Source of the DNA: Nocardioides limicola
Lineage (GTDB): Bacteria > Actinomycetota > Actinomycetes > Propionibacteriales > Nocardioidaceae
Assembly (NCBI RefSeq): GCF_016827675.1
Contig: NZ_JAERJA010000001.1
Coordinates: 1 to 64,000 of the forward strand
Length of the DNA stretch: 64,000 bases
Direction of reading: 5' to 3'
The notes below the pieces were generated by a model, which searched no databases, had not been told where the DNA came from, and was given only the letters and a program-made list of their open reading frames with translations. Of this stretch, positions 17,010 through 26,215 are shown piece by piece. Both the position numbers and the translations under genes were made by a program. The stretch's first letter is position 1; each line of letters begins with the position of its first letter.

Positions 17010-17971
17010 CAGGGTTCGGGGACCGGCACCGTCGCAACCAGGGCGGTCAGGATCGAGGCGGTGTCCCGGCCGTGCATGGTGGCCTCGACGGTGGGCAGCA
17101 GTCGATGCGCCAGCACCGGACCGCTCAACTGTCGTACGTCGTCGGGCAGCAGGTAGTCGCGGCCAGCGAGGGCGGCGGCGGCCTTGGCGGCCCGGATCAG
17201 GTGCAGGGTGGCTCGGGGGGAGGCGCCCAGGGTGAACTCCGTGGTGCGGCGGGTGGCTGCCACCAGAGCCACGGCGTACCGCTCCACCGGATCCGAGACA
17301 TGCACCCGGGTGACGATCTGGATCAGCTTCGAGATCTCGGCGGCGTCGGTGACCGGCTCCAGGTCGTCGAGGGGGTCGGCGCTGGCGTGGCTGCGCAGCA
17401 TCGCGATCTCGCTGGTCTCGGTGGGGTAGCCCATCGAGGTGCGCACCATGAACCGGTCGCGCTGCGCCTCGGGGAGGACGTAGGTGCCCTCCATCTCGAC
17501 CGGGTTCTGGGTGGCGACCACCATGAACGGCTGCTCGAGCCGGTAGGTGGCGCCGTCGACCGATACCTGGTGCTCCTCCATGCACTCGAGCAGGGCTGAC
17601 TGGGTCTTGGGGGAGGCGCGGTTGATCTCGTCGCCGATGACCAGGTTGGCGAAGATGCCGCCGGGCCGGAACTCGAACTCCCGGGTCTGCTGGTTGAACA
17701 CCGACACGCCGGTCACGTCCGAGGGCAACAGGTCGGGGGTGAACTGGATCCGGCGCACCGAGCAGTCGATGGAGCGGGCCAAGGTCTTGGTCAGCATCGT
17801 CTTGCCGACCCCGGGGACGTCCTCGATGAGCAGGTGGCCCTCGGCGAGCAACACCATCAGCGCGGTGTCGATCACCTCGGTCTTGCCCTCGATCACCCGC
17901 TCGATGTTCTGCCGGATCCGGGTGGCGGCCCGGGCCACCGTCCCCACATCTGCGCTGCCTTGCGCGGTCAT
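17009..17971 (-). CDS. MoxR-family AAA+ ATPase
   Basis: This 320-residue AAA+ ATPase of the MoxR class is a chaperone-like protein thought to act on membrane or metalloprotein complexes. Walker A is EDVPGVGKTMLTKTLA (near residue 50), Walker B is LVIGDEINRASPKTQSALLE, and sensor 1 is VVATQNPVEMEGTYVLPEAQ. ATG 17971 gives the usual length; the longer in-frame reading enters the mraZ promoter region. It heads the operon with DUF58 and transglutaminase genes and is divergent from mraZ, 175 bp away. Confidence 0.92.
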   Translation of the reverse strand: MTAQGSADVGTVARAATRIRQNIERVIEGKTEVIDTALMVLLAEGHLLIEDVPGVGKTMLTKTLARSIDCSVRRIQFTPDLLPSDVTGVSVFNQQTREFEFRPGGIFANLVIGDEINRASPKTQSALLECMEEHQVSVDGATYRLEQPFMVVATQNPVEMEGTYVLPEAQRDRFMVRTSMGYPTETSEIAMLRSHASADPLDDLEPVTDAAEISKLIQIVTRVHVSDPVERYAVALVAATRRTTEFTLGASPRATLHLIRAAKAAAALAGRDYLLPDDVRQLSGPVLAHRLLPTVEATMHGRDTASILTALVATVPVPEP

Positions 17972-18078
17972 CGCACTTCTCCCGTCTGCGTGTGTCTCCC
18001 ACCGTATCTGCCGGGGTGTGGTGGGGGCTCGGTGACGCGGCAGTGGAGGCGCCGGGGAGAAAGACACCAGAAGAATGG

Positions 18079-18106
18079 TTGATCGTGGGGGAAAGTGGCG
18101 TATGGT
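18079..18106 (+). promoter_or_regulatory. candidate mraZ promoter
   Basis: TTGATC (18079-18084) and TATGGT (18101-18106) are separated by 16 bp and lie about 40 bp upstream of the mraZ ATG. The GTGG repeats occupy the spacer and the -10 box, which fits repression by MraZ binding. Confidence 0.5.
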
Positions 18107-18119
18107 GGTGCGCAGTGGA
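18085..18119 (+). promoter_or_regulatory. MraZ box: four GTGG repeats at 10-bp spacing
   Basis: GTGG occurs at 18085, 18095, 18105 and 18115, exactly one helical turn apart, just upstream of mraZ. Repeated GTGGG-like motifs with 10-bp period are the binding site of the MraZ repressor in E. coli. MraZ from this window therefore very likely controls its own operon here. Confidence 0.8.
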
Positions 18120-18146
18120 GGGAAAGTCCCCGATCGGAGGTGTCGG

Positions 18147-18575
18147 ATGTTCTTCGGCACCCACACGCCCAAGTTGGACGACAAGGGGCGACTTTTCCTT
18201 CCGGCGAAGTTCAGAGAGGAACTGGCTGAAGGGCTCGTGGTGACCCGAGGGCAGGAGCGCTGCCTGACGGTCTGGTCGATGACCGACTTCTCCAGGTTGA
18301 CCGACCGGCTCCGTGAGGCGCCGGTCACCAACAAGGGGACCCGGGACTACGTCCGGATGTTGTTTGCCGCCGCCTCACACGAGGTGCCGGACAAGCAGGG
18401 ACGGATCAACATTCCGCCGCCGTTGCGCGAGTACGCCTCGCTCAGCAAGGACGTGATGGTGATCGGTGCCATGAACCGGATCGAGATCTGGGATCCGGGC
18501 GCCTGGCAGACCTACTCCGAGGAGCAGGAGCAGAAGTTCTCCGAACTCAGCGACGAGGTCTTCCCGGGCATCTGA
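18147..18575 (+). CDS. mraZ: transcriptional regulator MraZ
   Basis: MraZ is an AbrB-fold, ring-forming repressor of the dcw cluster. The 142-residue protein has two copies of the family DxxxR motif, [17 protein letters not shown] (from about residue 10) and [17 protein letters not shown] (from about 80). Length is normal. ATG 18147 follows GGAGG with a six-base gap. It is the first gene of the division cluster and lies directly below its own likely operator. A 173-bp gap with a structured RNA element separates it from the next small ORF, so part of the transcript may end or be regulated there. Confidence 0.95.
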   Translation: MFFGTHTPKLDDKGRLFLPAKFREELAEGLVVTRGQERCLTVWSMTDFSRLTDRLREAPVTNKGTRDYVRMLFAAASHEVPDKQGRINIPPPLREYASLSKDVMVIGAMNRIEIWDPGAWQTYSEEQEQKFSELSDEVFPGI

Positions 18576-18633
18576 AGCCAGCACAACTGAAAAGCACCAA
18601 CCAGCGCAGCGTGTGTCGCGCGAGGTCCTGGCC

Positions 18634-18681
18634 CGCTCCAGGCATCTGGGGCAACTTCCCCGGTTCCAGAAGCACGGAGCG
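18634..18681 (+). ncRNA. candidate mraW RNA motif (cis-regulatory leader of rsmH)
   Basis: A stem CGCTCC/GGAGCG (18634-18639 with 18676-18681) encloses two 5-nt internal-loop sides and a second stem TCTGG/CCAGA (18645-18649 with 18666-18670). Inside it are GG-CAACTT-CCCCGG sequences. Position upstream of rsmH (mraW), size and the structured, purine/pyrimidine-patterned loop agree with my memory of the actinobacterial mraW RNA motif. I cannot run a covariance search. It may also be an unrelated attenuator. Confidence 0.55.
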
Positions 18682-18748
18682 GGCATGGACCTGGCGCGAT
18701 ACCCGGCCAGCAGTACCGAGCACGACGAACGACGAGGGGTCGACACCG

Positions 18749-18886
18749 ATGAGCAGCACGCCAGCACCCACCCGTCCGCGGGTGCGCCAGCAGGCCCGTG
18801 AGGCGCTGGCGGTGATGGCCTTCTCGTTGGCTGCCTCGATGGCCTGCTGTGTGGCTCTGCTGCTCCTCTCCGGACTGGGCAGGTAG
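18749..18886 (+). CDS. 45-residue predicted membrane protein between mraZ and rsmH
   Basis: ATG 18749 opens a 45-codon frame ending TAG at 18886, nine bases before rsmH. The protein has a polar, basic N terminus (SSTPAPTRPRVRQQAREA) and one hydrophobic helix of about 20 residues rich in Ala, Cys and Leu ending LLLLSGLGR. GACGAGGGG upstream can act as a ribosome-binding site. A longer in-frame reading from 18611 would pass through the RNA element and is less likely. The product is not recognised. Its place in the division operon suggests a small membrane factor, but only by context. Confidence 0.6.
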   Translation: MSSTPAPTRPRVRQQAREALAVMAFSLAASMACCVALLLLSGLGR

Positions 18887-18895
18887 GCCCCCGCG

Positions 18896-19894
18896 ATGAA
18901 CGATCTCGCCCACGTCCCGGTCCTGCTGGACCGGGTCGTTGCTCTTCTGGCACCGGCACTGGAGCCACCCCGCAGTGTGCTGGTCGACGCCACCCTCGGG
19001 CTGGGCGGGCACAGCGCCGCCGTCCTCGAGGCCTGCCCGACCGCCCGAGTGATCGGCATCGACCGGGACGTCGACGCGCTGGCCCTGGCCGGTGAGCGGC
19101 TCGCCGAGTACGGCGACCGGTTCACCGGGGTGCACGCGGTCTACGACGAGATCGGCCAGGTGCTCGCCGAGCGGGGCCTCGACCGTGTCGACGCGGTGCT
19201 CTTCGACCTGGGCGTCTCGTCCATGCAGCTCGACCGGGTCGAGCGCGGCTTCGCCTACCGCACCGATGCGCCCCTGGACATGCGGATGGACCCCGAGCGC
19301 GGCCGGTCCGCTGCCGACGTACTCAACACCTACCCCGTCGAGGAACTGTCCCGGGTCCTGCACGTGTACGGCGAGGAGCGCTTCGCACGACGGATCGCCG
19401 CCGCGATCGTCCGGGCCCGGGAGACCGAGCCGTTCACCACCTCGGCCCGGCTGGTGGAGCTGCTCTACGACAGCATCCCGGCCGCCGCGCGGCGCACCGG
19501 TGGACATCCGGCCAAGCGCACCTTCCAGGCGCTGCGGATGGAGGTCAACGACGAACTCGCGGTGCTGCGCCGAGCGCTGCCCGCGGCTATCGAGGCGGTC
19601 GGAGTCGGCGGTCGGGTGGTGGTGGAGGCCTACCACTCCCTGGAGGACCGGCTGGTCAAGCGCACCTTCGCCGAGGTCACCAGCACCGATGTCCCCGACG
19701 ATATGCCCTTCGTGCCGGAGGGCCACGAACCCGAGTTCCGCCGGATCACCCGCGGTGCCGAGAAGGCCGACGCCGACGAGATCGCCGCCAACCCGCGCGC
19801 CGCCTCGGTCCGACTCCGGGCCGTCGAACGGGTCCGCGCCACCCGGCCCGGACATGAAGACCCAGACAGCCACCAGAAGGGAGCCACTCGATGA
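18896..19894 (+). CDS. rsmH: 16S rRNA (cytosine(1402)-N4)-methyltransferase
   Basis: RsmH (MraW) methylates N4 of C1402 in the ribosomal P site. The 332-residue protein has [13 protein letters not shown] at the N terminus and the SAM motif [42 protein letters not shown] follows with the family DLGxSS block, and the C terminus has [17 protein letters not shown]. Its stop overlaps the ftsL start (ATGA). It is a standard dcw gene in this position. Confidence 0.96.
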   Translation: MNDLAHVPVLLDRVVALLAPALEPPRSVLVDATLGLGGHSAAVLEACPTARVIGIDRDVDALALAGERLAEYGDRFTGVHAVYDEIGQVLAERGLDRVDAVLFDLGVSSMQLDRVERGFAYRTDAPLDMRMDPERGRSAADVLNTYPVEELSRVLHVYGEERFARRIAAAIVRARETEPFTTSARLVELLYDSIPAAARRTGGHPAKRTFQALRMEVNDELAVLRRALPAAIEAVGVGGRVVVEAYHSLEDRLVKRTFAEVTSTDVPDDMPFVPEGHEPEFRRITRGAEKADADEIAANPRAASVRLRAVERVRATRPGHEDPDSHQKGATR

Positions 19895-20472
19895 GCACGC
19901 CGGCCGTCCAGTACCGCCGCAGGACCAAGCTCGCCGAGGCGGCGGGCAGGCGCGCCCGGCTCACCGTGGCTCCTCGCCCCCGACCCTCCCGCGCCAGCCG
20001 GGTGCCGTTCATGACCCTGGTGACCCTGCTCCTGATCGGTGGCGTGGTGGGCCTGCTGCTCTTCAACACCTCCATGCAGCAGGCGTCGTTCGCGGCCACC
20101 TCGCTGGAGCACCAGGCCCGCGTCCTCACGGCCCAGGAGCAGACGTTGCGGATGGAGTTGGACACCCTGCGTGATCCGCAGCGTGTCGCCGAGACCGCGC
20201 AGCGGATGGGGATGGTGCCGGCCACCAGCCCCGCGTTCCTCGACCTGGCCACCGGCCGGGTCCTCGGTGAGCCCCGGCCGGCCACGCCCCAGGACGGGAT
20301 CAGGATCCAGCCGCTGCCCACCCCCAAGCCGCGTGAGCTGAGCCCGCCACCGCGCATCATCGAGGTGGCCCCACCGACCCGGGCCGAGCGGCGGGCGCAG
20401 CGACAGGCCGACCGACTGGCAGAGCAGCGGGCTGAGCGGCGGGCGGCTCGCCGCGGAGGTGGCGGCGAGTGA
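19891..20472 (+). CDS. ftsL: cell division protein FtsL-like
   Basis: This 193-residue bitopic protein lies between rsmH and ftsI, the usual place of ftsL. It has a basic cytosolic N terminus, one membrane helix at about 36-57 ([20 protein letters not shown]) and a short coiled-coil ([20 protein letters not shown]). A Pro-rich stretch and a long Arg/Ala-rich C-terminal tail ([20 protein letters not shown]) follow. FtsL joins the FtsQ-FtsB complex that activates FtsWI. Sequence conservation in FtsL is low, so identity rests on topology and position. It overlaps its neighbours by four bases on each side. Confidence 0.85.
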   Translation: MSTPAVQYRRRTKLAEAAGRRARLTVAPRPRPSRASRVPFMTLVTLLLIGGVVGLLLFNTSMQQASFAATSLEHQARVLTAQEQTLRMELDTLRDPQRVAETAQRMGMVPATSPAFLDLATGRVLGEPRPATPQDGIRIQPLPTPKPRELSPPPRIIEVAPPTRAERRAQRQADRLAEQRAERRAARRGGGGE

Positions 20473-22211
20473 GCAATGCCCGTGCCTCGGCCGCGCTGCG
20501 GCTGCGTGTCGGCTTCCTGGTGATCGCCATCGTCTTGTCGGTGCTCGGCGCGAGACTGGTCCAGCTCCAGGCGATCGACCCCAAGTCGTACGCCGTGATG
20601 GCGGCCACCGAAGGCACCGTCACGGTGACCCTGCCGGCCAGCCGGGGGACCATCAGCGACCGCAACGGACTGGCACTGGCGCACTCGGTGGACGGGCTGA
20701 TGGTGGTGGCCGATCCCACCCTCACCGACGAGGACGCGCCCGAACTCGCCACGTTCCTGAGCCAGCGCCTCGACGTGGACTACTTCGGCACCCTGCAGCG
20801 GTTGCGCCGGACCGACTCCCGGTTCCAGTACATCGCCCGTCGGGTGCCTGCGGCCATCGCCCGGGACGTGGTCGCCGAGGCCCGCGAGCTGGGATACGCC
20901 GGGCTGAGCACCCGCGACGACCCGGTGCGGGACTACCCGACCGGAGACGTGGCGGCGAACCTGCTCGGCTTCATGGGCGCCGACGGCGATCCGCTGGCCG
21001 GCCTGGAGCTCACCTTCGACCGGACGCTGTCCGGCACTGACGGTTCCGCTCGCTACCAGGTGGGGTTCGGCAACCGGATCCCGCTCGGCGAGAGCACCGT
21101 GGTCCCGGCGCGTCACGGCGACGACCTGCAGCTGACCATCGACGGGGACCTGCAGTGGTTCGTGCAACGGGTGTTGCGCAGCACCGTGGAGGGCGCCCGC
21201 GCCGAGTCCGGCGTCGCCATCGTCATGGACACCCGCACCGGGGAGATCCTGGCGCTGGCCGACCATCCGACGTTCGATGCCCGGGCACCGCTCGAGGCGC
21301 CGAAGGCGGATCTCGGTTCGCGGGCGATGCAGGACGTCTACGAACCGGGCTCGGTGGAGAAGGTGCTGACCATGGCGGCACTGCTCGATGCCGGCAAGGT
21401 GACCCCGCAGACCCAGATCGAGGTGCCGCCCAACATCCGCCGCTCCGGCCGCACCATTCGCGACCACTGGCAGCACGGTGACATCCGGCTCACGCTGGCC
21501 GGTGTGCTGTCGAAGTCCTCCAACGTCGGCACCATCCTGGCCGCCAGCGAGTTGACCCGCGAGGAGCTCCACGACTACCTGGTCCGCTTCGGTCTCGGTG
21601 CCCGCACCGACGTGGGTGTGCGCGGTGAGACACGGGGCCTGCTGCCGGACGTGGCCAACTGGTCCCAGCTCAGCCACGACACGATCGCCTTCGGTCAGGG
21701 GCTCTCGGTGAACGCGCTGCAGATGATCGCGGCCGTCAACGCGGTCGCCAACGACGGCGTCCGGGTCGATCCGAGCCTGGTCCGTGGTGTCGCCACCACC
21801 GACACCGGCACCGAGGTGGGCACCGACACCGCGACGTCCACCCGGGTGATCAGCAGCCAGGCCGCACGCGACACCGCGGAGATGATGGAGTTGGTCGTCG
21901 ACCCCGAGGCCGGTGTGGCGCCGCGCGCCCAGGTGCCCGGCTACCGGGTGGCCGGGAAGACCGGAACAGCTCAGCGGGTGGGGGCGGACTGCGGCTGCTA
22001 CGACGGCACCTTCACCGTCTCCTTCGCGGGGTTCGCCCCGGCGGACGACCCCCGGTTCACCGTCTACGTGGTGGTGCAGAACCCCGGGACCCGCGGCGGC
22101 GGCGGCTCCATCACCGGTCCCGCATTCGCCAAGATCATGGGGCACCTCCTGCACCGGTACGCCGTACCACCCACCGGGACACCGGGCACCGACCTGGCGC
22201 ACGAGTGGTGA
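20469..22211 (+). CDS. ftsI: septal peptidoglycan transpeptidase (PBP3/FtsI)
   Basis: FtsI cross-links septal peptidoglycan together with the polymerase FtsW. The 580-residue class B penicillin-binding protein has one N-terminal membrane anchor (about 12-33), a dimerisation domain, and the transpeptidase motifs SVEK near residue 295 (EPGSVEKVLTMAAL), SSN near 350 (KSSNVG) and KTG near 497 (AGKTGTAQRV). The GTG start at 20469 overlaps ftsL by four bases. Length is normal for actinobacterial FtsI. There are no C-terminal PASTA repeats. Confidence 0.95.
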   Translation: MSNARASAALRLRVGFLVIAIVLSVLGARLVQLQAIDPKSYAVMAATEGTVTVTLPASRGTISDRNGLALAHSVDGLMVVADPTLTDEDAPELATFLSQRLDVDYFGTLQRLRRTDSRFQYIARRVPAAIARDVVAEARELGYAGLSTRDDPVRDYPTGDVAANLLGFMGADGDPLAGLELTFDRTLSGTDGSARYQVGFGNRIPLGESTVVPARHGDDLQLTIDGDLQWFVQRVLRSTVEGARAESGVAIVMDTRTGEILALADHPTFDARAPLEAPKADLGSRAMQDVYEPGSVEKVLTMAALLDAGKVTPQTQIEVPPNIRRSGRTIRDHWQHGDIRLTLAGVLSKSSNVGTILAASELTREELHDYLVRFGLGARTDVGVRGETRGLLPDVANWSQLSHDTIAFGQGLSVNALQMIAAVNAVANDGVRVDPSLVRGVATTDTGTEVGTDTATSTRVISSQAARDTAEMMELVVDPEAGVAPRAQVPGYRVAGKTGTAQRVGADCGCYDGTFTVSFAGFAPADDPRFTVYVVVQNPGTRGGGGSITGPAFAKIMGHLLHRYAVPPTGTPGTDLAHEW

Positions 22212-22220
22212 GCGGGCGCG

Positions 22221-22226
22221 TACCCT
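22221..22226 (+). promoter_or_regulatory. candidate internal -10 element of murE
   Basis: TACCCT ends seven bases before the murE GTG at 22234, in the 22-bp gap after ftsI. This gap is the first non-overlapping junction in this part of the operon. Confidence 0.3.
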
Positions 22227-22233
22227 CGCCTGC

Positions 22234-23748
22234 GTGACTGACGTGACCGACACCCAGCCGCTGCGGCCGCGACACCCGAGACCGGTTCCGCTGGCCGCCC
22301 TGGTCGGTGACCGGGTGAGCGGCCGGGATCTCGGCGACGTCGAGGTCACCGGGATCAGCCTCAGCAGCCTGCGGGTCTGCCCGGGCGACCTCTACGCCGC
22401 CCTGCCCGGCGCCCGAGCGCATGGGATCGAGTACGCCCCCGACGCCGTCGCGGCCGGTGCGGTGGCGATCCTCACCGACGACGCGGGGGCGGCCGCCGCA
22501 CCGGCCGGGGTGCCGCTGCTCGTCACCGATGACCCGCGCGCGGTGCTGGGGGCGGTCTCGGCGACCGTCTATGGCCAGCCTGCCACGGCGTTGCGTCTGG
22601 TGGCGGTGACCGGCACCCAGGGCAAGACCACCACCACCCGGCTCGCCGAGTCGGCGTGGCAGTCCGGCGGGGTCCCGGCTGCGGTGATCGGCACCGTCGG
22701 CACCCGGGTGGCGGGTCGCGACCTGGCCACCGTGCTGACCACCCCCGAAGCACCCGATCTGCACGGCCTCTTCGCCCGGATGCGTGAGGACGGCGTGACC
22801 GCCTGCGCGATGGAGGTGTCCAGTCACGCCCTGGTGCTCGGTCGCGTCGACGGCGTGGTCTTCGACGTTGCCGTGTTCACCAACCTGGGGCGCGACCACC
22901 TCGACTTCCACCGCGACCTGGAGGACTACTACCAGGCCAAGGCCGTGCTGTTCACGCCCGAGCGGACCCGGCTGGGTCTGGTCAACATCGACGACGAGCA
23001 CGGCCGCCGGCTCGCGGCCGAGGCGACCGTGCCGGTCCGCACCTATGCGGTCGAAGCGGAGGACGCGGACTGGCGGGCGATCGACGTCCGGCTCGGGGCG
23101 GACGGATCCACCTTCACCGTCCTCGGCCCCGACGGAGTGCGGGTGGCGGCAGCGGTGCCGCTCGCCGGCGCCTTCAACGTCTCCAACGCGTTGGCCGCGA
23201 TCGCAGCCAGCGCCGAGGCCGGCCTGGACCCGGTGCTGGTCGCGGCCGGGATCGCCACCGGCCCGGGAGTTCCGGGCCGACTCGAGCGTGTCGACGTGGG
23301 GCAGGCGTGCATCGCGATCGTCGACTACGCCCACAAGCCCGACGCGGTGGCCGCGGTCCTCGACACGCTCCGGCCGCTCACCGGCCGGCTGGTGGTGGTA
23401 CTCGGCGCCGGTGGGGACCGGGACCCGGGGAAACGGACCTCGATGGGGGCGGCCGCAGCCCGCTCTGCGGACCTGCTCGTGGTCACCGACGACAACCCAC
23501 GGTCGGAGGATCCCAGCGCCATCCGCGCCCAGATCATCGCCGGGGCCGCCGGCCAGTGCGACGTGGTGGAGGAGGGTGATCGCCGGCTGGCGATCCGTCG
23601 TGCCGTCCGTGGCGCGACGGCTGGTGACATCGTGGTGGTGCTCGGCAAGGGCCACGAGACCGGCCAGGAGTCCGGGGGTGTGGTGCGTCCGTTCGACGAC
23701 CGGGTGGTGCTGGCCGAGGAGTTGCGTGCGCTGGAGGCGACCCCGTGA
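22234..23748 (+). CDS. murE: UDP-MurNAc-tripeptide synthetase MurE
   Basis: MurE adds the third residue to UDP-MurNAc-L-Ala-D-Glu. The 504-residue Mur ligase has the ATP loop VTGTQGKTTTTRLAE near residue 125 and the conserved MEVSSHAL block. The substrate motif DNPR (TDDNPRSEDP, near residue 420) marks diaminopimelate specificity over lysine. The GTG at 22234 gives the usual length; a longer in-frame reading would overlap ftsI. It overlaps murF by four bases. Confidence 0.95.
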   Translation: MTDVTDTQPLRPRHPRPVPLAALVGDRVSGRDLGDVEVTGISLSSLRVCPGDLYAALPGARAHGIEYAPDAVAAGAVAILTDDAGAAAAPAGVPLLVTDDPRAVLGAVSATVYGQPATALRLVAVTGTQGKTTTTRLAESAWQSGGVPAAVIGTVGTRVAGRDLATVLTTPEAPDLHGLFARMREDGVTACAMEVSSHALVLGRVDGVVFDVAVFTNLGRDHLDFHRDLEDYYQAKAVLFTPERTRLGLVNIDDEHGRRLAAEATVPVRTYAVEAEDADWRAIDVRLGADGSTFTVLGPDGVRVAAAVPLAGAFNVSNALAAIAASAEAGLDPVLVAAGIATGPGVPGRLERVDVGQACIAIVDYAHKPDAVAAVLDTLRPLTGRLVVVLGAGGDRDPGKRTSMGAAAARSADLLVVTDDNPRSEDPSAIRAQIIAGAAGQCDVVEEGDRRLAIRRAVRGATAGDIVVVLGKGHETGQESGGVVRPFDDRVVLAEELRALEATP

Positions 23749-25148
23749 TCGCGATGACGCTGGCCGAGATCGCGGCCGTGGTCGACGGCCGTGTGTGTGA
23801 CGACACCGGCGTCGTGGTGACCGGCCCGGCCTTCGTCGACTCCCGGGCCGTCGAGCCGGGAGGCCTCTTCGTCGCGGTGGCCGGCGAGCGCGTCGACGGC
23901 CACGACTTCGCGTCGGCCGCGGTGGCCGGTGGCGCCGCCGGGGTGCTGGGTACGCGTGCCACCGGCGTACCGACAGTGCTGGTCGAGGACCCGGTCCTCG
24001 CCCTGGGTCGACTGGCCCGCCACGTGGTGGACCGGCTGGTCGCCGACGGCCTGGTGGTCCTCGCACTCACCGGCTCGGCGGGCAAGACCGGCACCAAGGA
24101 CTATCTCGCGCACCTGCTCGGTGTGAGCGGCCGGTGCGTGGCCACGGCGGGCAACCTCAACAACGAGCTGGGGGTGCCGCTGACCGCACTCCGAGCCGAC
24201 CCGGCGACCGATCATCTGGTGGTGGAGATGGGGGCCCGGGGCGTCGGCCACATCAGCTACCTCTGCTCGGTGGCGCCCCCGAGCGTGGCTGCCGTGCTCA
24301 ACGTGGGCACCGCCCACCTCGGTGAGTTCGGTGGCCCCGACGCGGTCGCCCAGGCCAAGGGCGAGATCGTCGAGTCACTGCCGACCGACGGCACCGCGGT
24401 GCTCAACGTCGACGACCCGAGGGTCACCGAGATGCGCAGCCGGACCGGTGCCCGGGTCATCGGGGTGGGCCACGGTGACCACGCCGACTTCCGGCTCGGT
24501 CCGGTCGAGTTGGACGACCTCGGTCGGCCGGCCGCCGACCTGTACTGGCCAGACGGCACCGCCCGGCTCGCCCTGGGCCAACCGGGGGAGCACCAGCTCG
24601 GCAACGCGGCGGTGGCCGTGGCGATGGCGGTGGCCACCGGCATGGACGCCGCGACCGCGGTCGCGGCACTGGCCGACGCGCCCACCGGGTCGCGGTGGCG
24701 GATGGAGCTCGACACCCGTGCCGACGGAGCACTGGTGCTCAACGACTCCTACAACGCCAACCCCGAGTCCGTCCGTGCGGCGCTGGACACGCTGGCGGTG
24801 TTGGGGCAGCGCAACCAGCGGCGCACCATCGCCGTACTCGGCGAGATGCGCGAGCTCGGGGACACGGCCGCGCAGGCGCATCGAGCGGTCGGCCGACACG
24901 CGGCCGAACTCGGGGTCGACGTCCTGGTGGTGCTGGGCACGCCGGGGGAGTGGTACCTCGAAGGGGCGCTGGCCGCCGGCTGGCAGGGTGAGGTGTTCGT
25001 CACCGCGAGCCGCGACGAGATCGTCGCCTGGGTGCGGGAGAATGTCGGCGCGCGCGACGCCGTCCTGGTGAAGGCCTCCCGGGGAGTGGCCCTGGAGGCG
25101 GTCGCCGAAGCAGCACTCGCAGTGACGGCAACTGAGGAGAGTCGATGA
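23745..25148 (+). CDS. murF: UDP-MurNAc-tripeptide:D-Ala-D-Ala ligase MurF
   Basis: MurF adds D-Ala-D-Ala to complete the UDP-MurNAc pentapeptide. The 467-residue protein has the N-terminal family domain (VFVDSRAVEPG type: AFVDSRAVEPGGLFVAVAGE), the ATP loop ALTGSAGKTGTKDYLAHLLG near residue 105, and NNELGVPLTAL. VLNDSYNANPESVRAAL in the C-terminal half is a MurF signature. The GTG start overlaps murE (GTGA) and the stop overlaps mraY (ATGA). Confidence 0.95.
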   Translation: MIAMTLAEIAAVVDGRVCDDTGVVVTGPAFVDSRAVEPGGLFVAVAGERVDGHDFASAAVAGGAAGVLGTRATGVPTVLVEDPVLALGRLARHVVDRLVADGLVVLALTGSAGKTGTKDYLAHLLGVSGRCVATAGNLNNELGVPLTALRADPATDHLVVEMGARGVGHISYLCSVAPPSVAAVLNVGTAHLGEFGGPDAVAQAKGEIVESLPTDGTAVLNVDDPRVTEMRSRTGARVIGVGHGDHADFRLGPVELDDLGRPAADLYWPDGTARLALGQPGEHQLGNAAVAVAMAVATGMDAATAVAALADAPTGSRWRMELDTRADGALVLNDSYNANPESVRAALDTLAVLGQRNQRRTIAVLGEMRELGDTAAQAHRAVGRHAAELGVDVLVVLGTPGEWYLEGALAAGWQGEVFVTASRDEIVAWVRENVGARDAVLVKASRGVALEAVAEAALAVTATEESR

Positions 25149-26215
25149 GAGCGATCCTGATGGGTGGGGGGCTGGCCCTGCTGATCTCCCTGATCGGCAC
25201 CCGCTACGCGATTCGCTACTTCACCCGCAAGGGGTACGGGCAGGAGATCCGCGACGACGGGCCCACCAGCCACCACACCAAGCGGGGCACCCCGACCATG
25301 GGTGGCACGGTGATCATCCTGGCGGCCGTGGTCGGCTACTTCGGCGCCAAGCTGATCACCGGGCAGGTGCCGTCGGCTTCGGCGCTGCTGCTGCTCTTCC
25401 TGTTCGTCGGGATGGGGGCCGTCGGCTTCCTCGACGACTTCATCAAGGTCTACAAGCAGCGCAATCTCGGCCTGCGCAGCAAGGCCAAGATGATCGGCCA
25501 GACCGTCATCGCGTTGACCTTCGGAGCGCTGGCACTGTCGCCCTGGCTGGCCGATCACCGGGGAAGGACGCCGGCCTCGGAGCACATCTCCTTCCTCCGT
25601 GACATCGGGTGGCTGGCGTTGCCGCCGATCCTGGCCGTGCTGCTGATCTGGTTCCTGATCACCGGCTTCAGCAACGCCGTGAACCTCACCGATGGCCTCG
25701 ACGGGCTGGCCACCGGCGCCTCGATCCTGGTCTTCGGCGCGTACACGATCGTGAACATCTGGCAGTTCAACCAGTTCTGCGCCATCGAGCCGGGTCCCAC
25801 CTGCTACGAGGTGCGAGATCCACTCGACCTGGCGGTGGTCGCCGCGGCGATCACCGGGGCCTGTTTCGGCTTCCTGTGGTGGAACGCCTCACCGGCCCAG
25901 ATCTTCATGGGCGACACCGGGTCGCTGGCCCTGGGCGCGGCGCTGGCCGGGCTGGCGGTGCTGACCCGCACCGAACTGCTGCTCATCATCCTCGGCGGCA
26001 TCTTCGTCATCGAGACGGTCTCGGTGATGCTGCAGGTGGGCTACTTCAAGGTCACCCGCGGCAAACGGATCTTCCGGATGGCGCCACTGCACCACCACTT
26101 CGAGATGCTCGGCTGGGAGCAGGTCACGGTGGTGATCCGGTTCTGGATCCTTACCGGCCTCTTCGTGGCCGGAGGGCTGGGCCTCTTCTACGCCCAGTGG
26201 GTGGTGAACATCTGA
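25145..26215 (+). CDS. mraY: phospho-N-acetylmuramoyl-pentapeptide transferase
   Basis: MraY transfers phospho-MurNAc-pentapeptide to undecaprenyl phosphate, giving lipid I on the inner face of the membrane. The 356-residue protein has about ten membrane segments. The catalytic Asp pair lies in VGFLDDFIKVYKQRNLGL (about residues 98-115), the third Asp in NLTDGLDGLATG, and the His motif in MAPLHHHFEMLGWEQ near the C terminus. Start and stop overlap murF and murD. Confidence 0.96.
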   Translation: MRAILMGGGLALLISLIGTRYAIRYFTRKGYGQEIRDDGPTSHHTKRGTPTMGGTVIILAAVVGYFGAKLITGQVPSASALLLLFLFVGMGAVGFLDDFIKVYKQRNLGLRSKAKMIGQTVIALTFGALALSPWLADHRGRTPASEHISFLRDIGWLALPPILAVLLIWFLITGFSNAVNLTDGLDGLATGASILVFGAYTIVNIWQFNQFCAIEPGPTCYEVRDPLDLAVVAAAITGACFGFLWWNASPAQIFMGDTGSLALGAALAGLAVLTRTELLLIILGGIFVIETVSVMLQVGYFKVTRGKRIFRMAPLHHHFEMLGWEQVTVVIRFWILTGLFVAGGLGLFYAQWVVNI

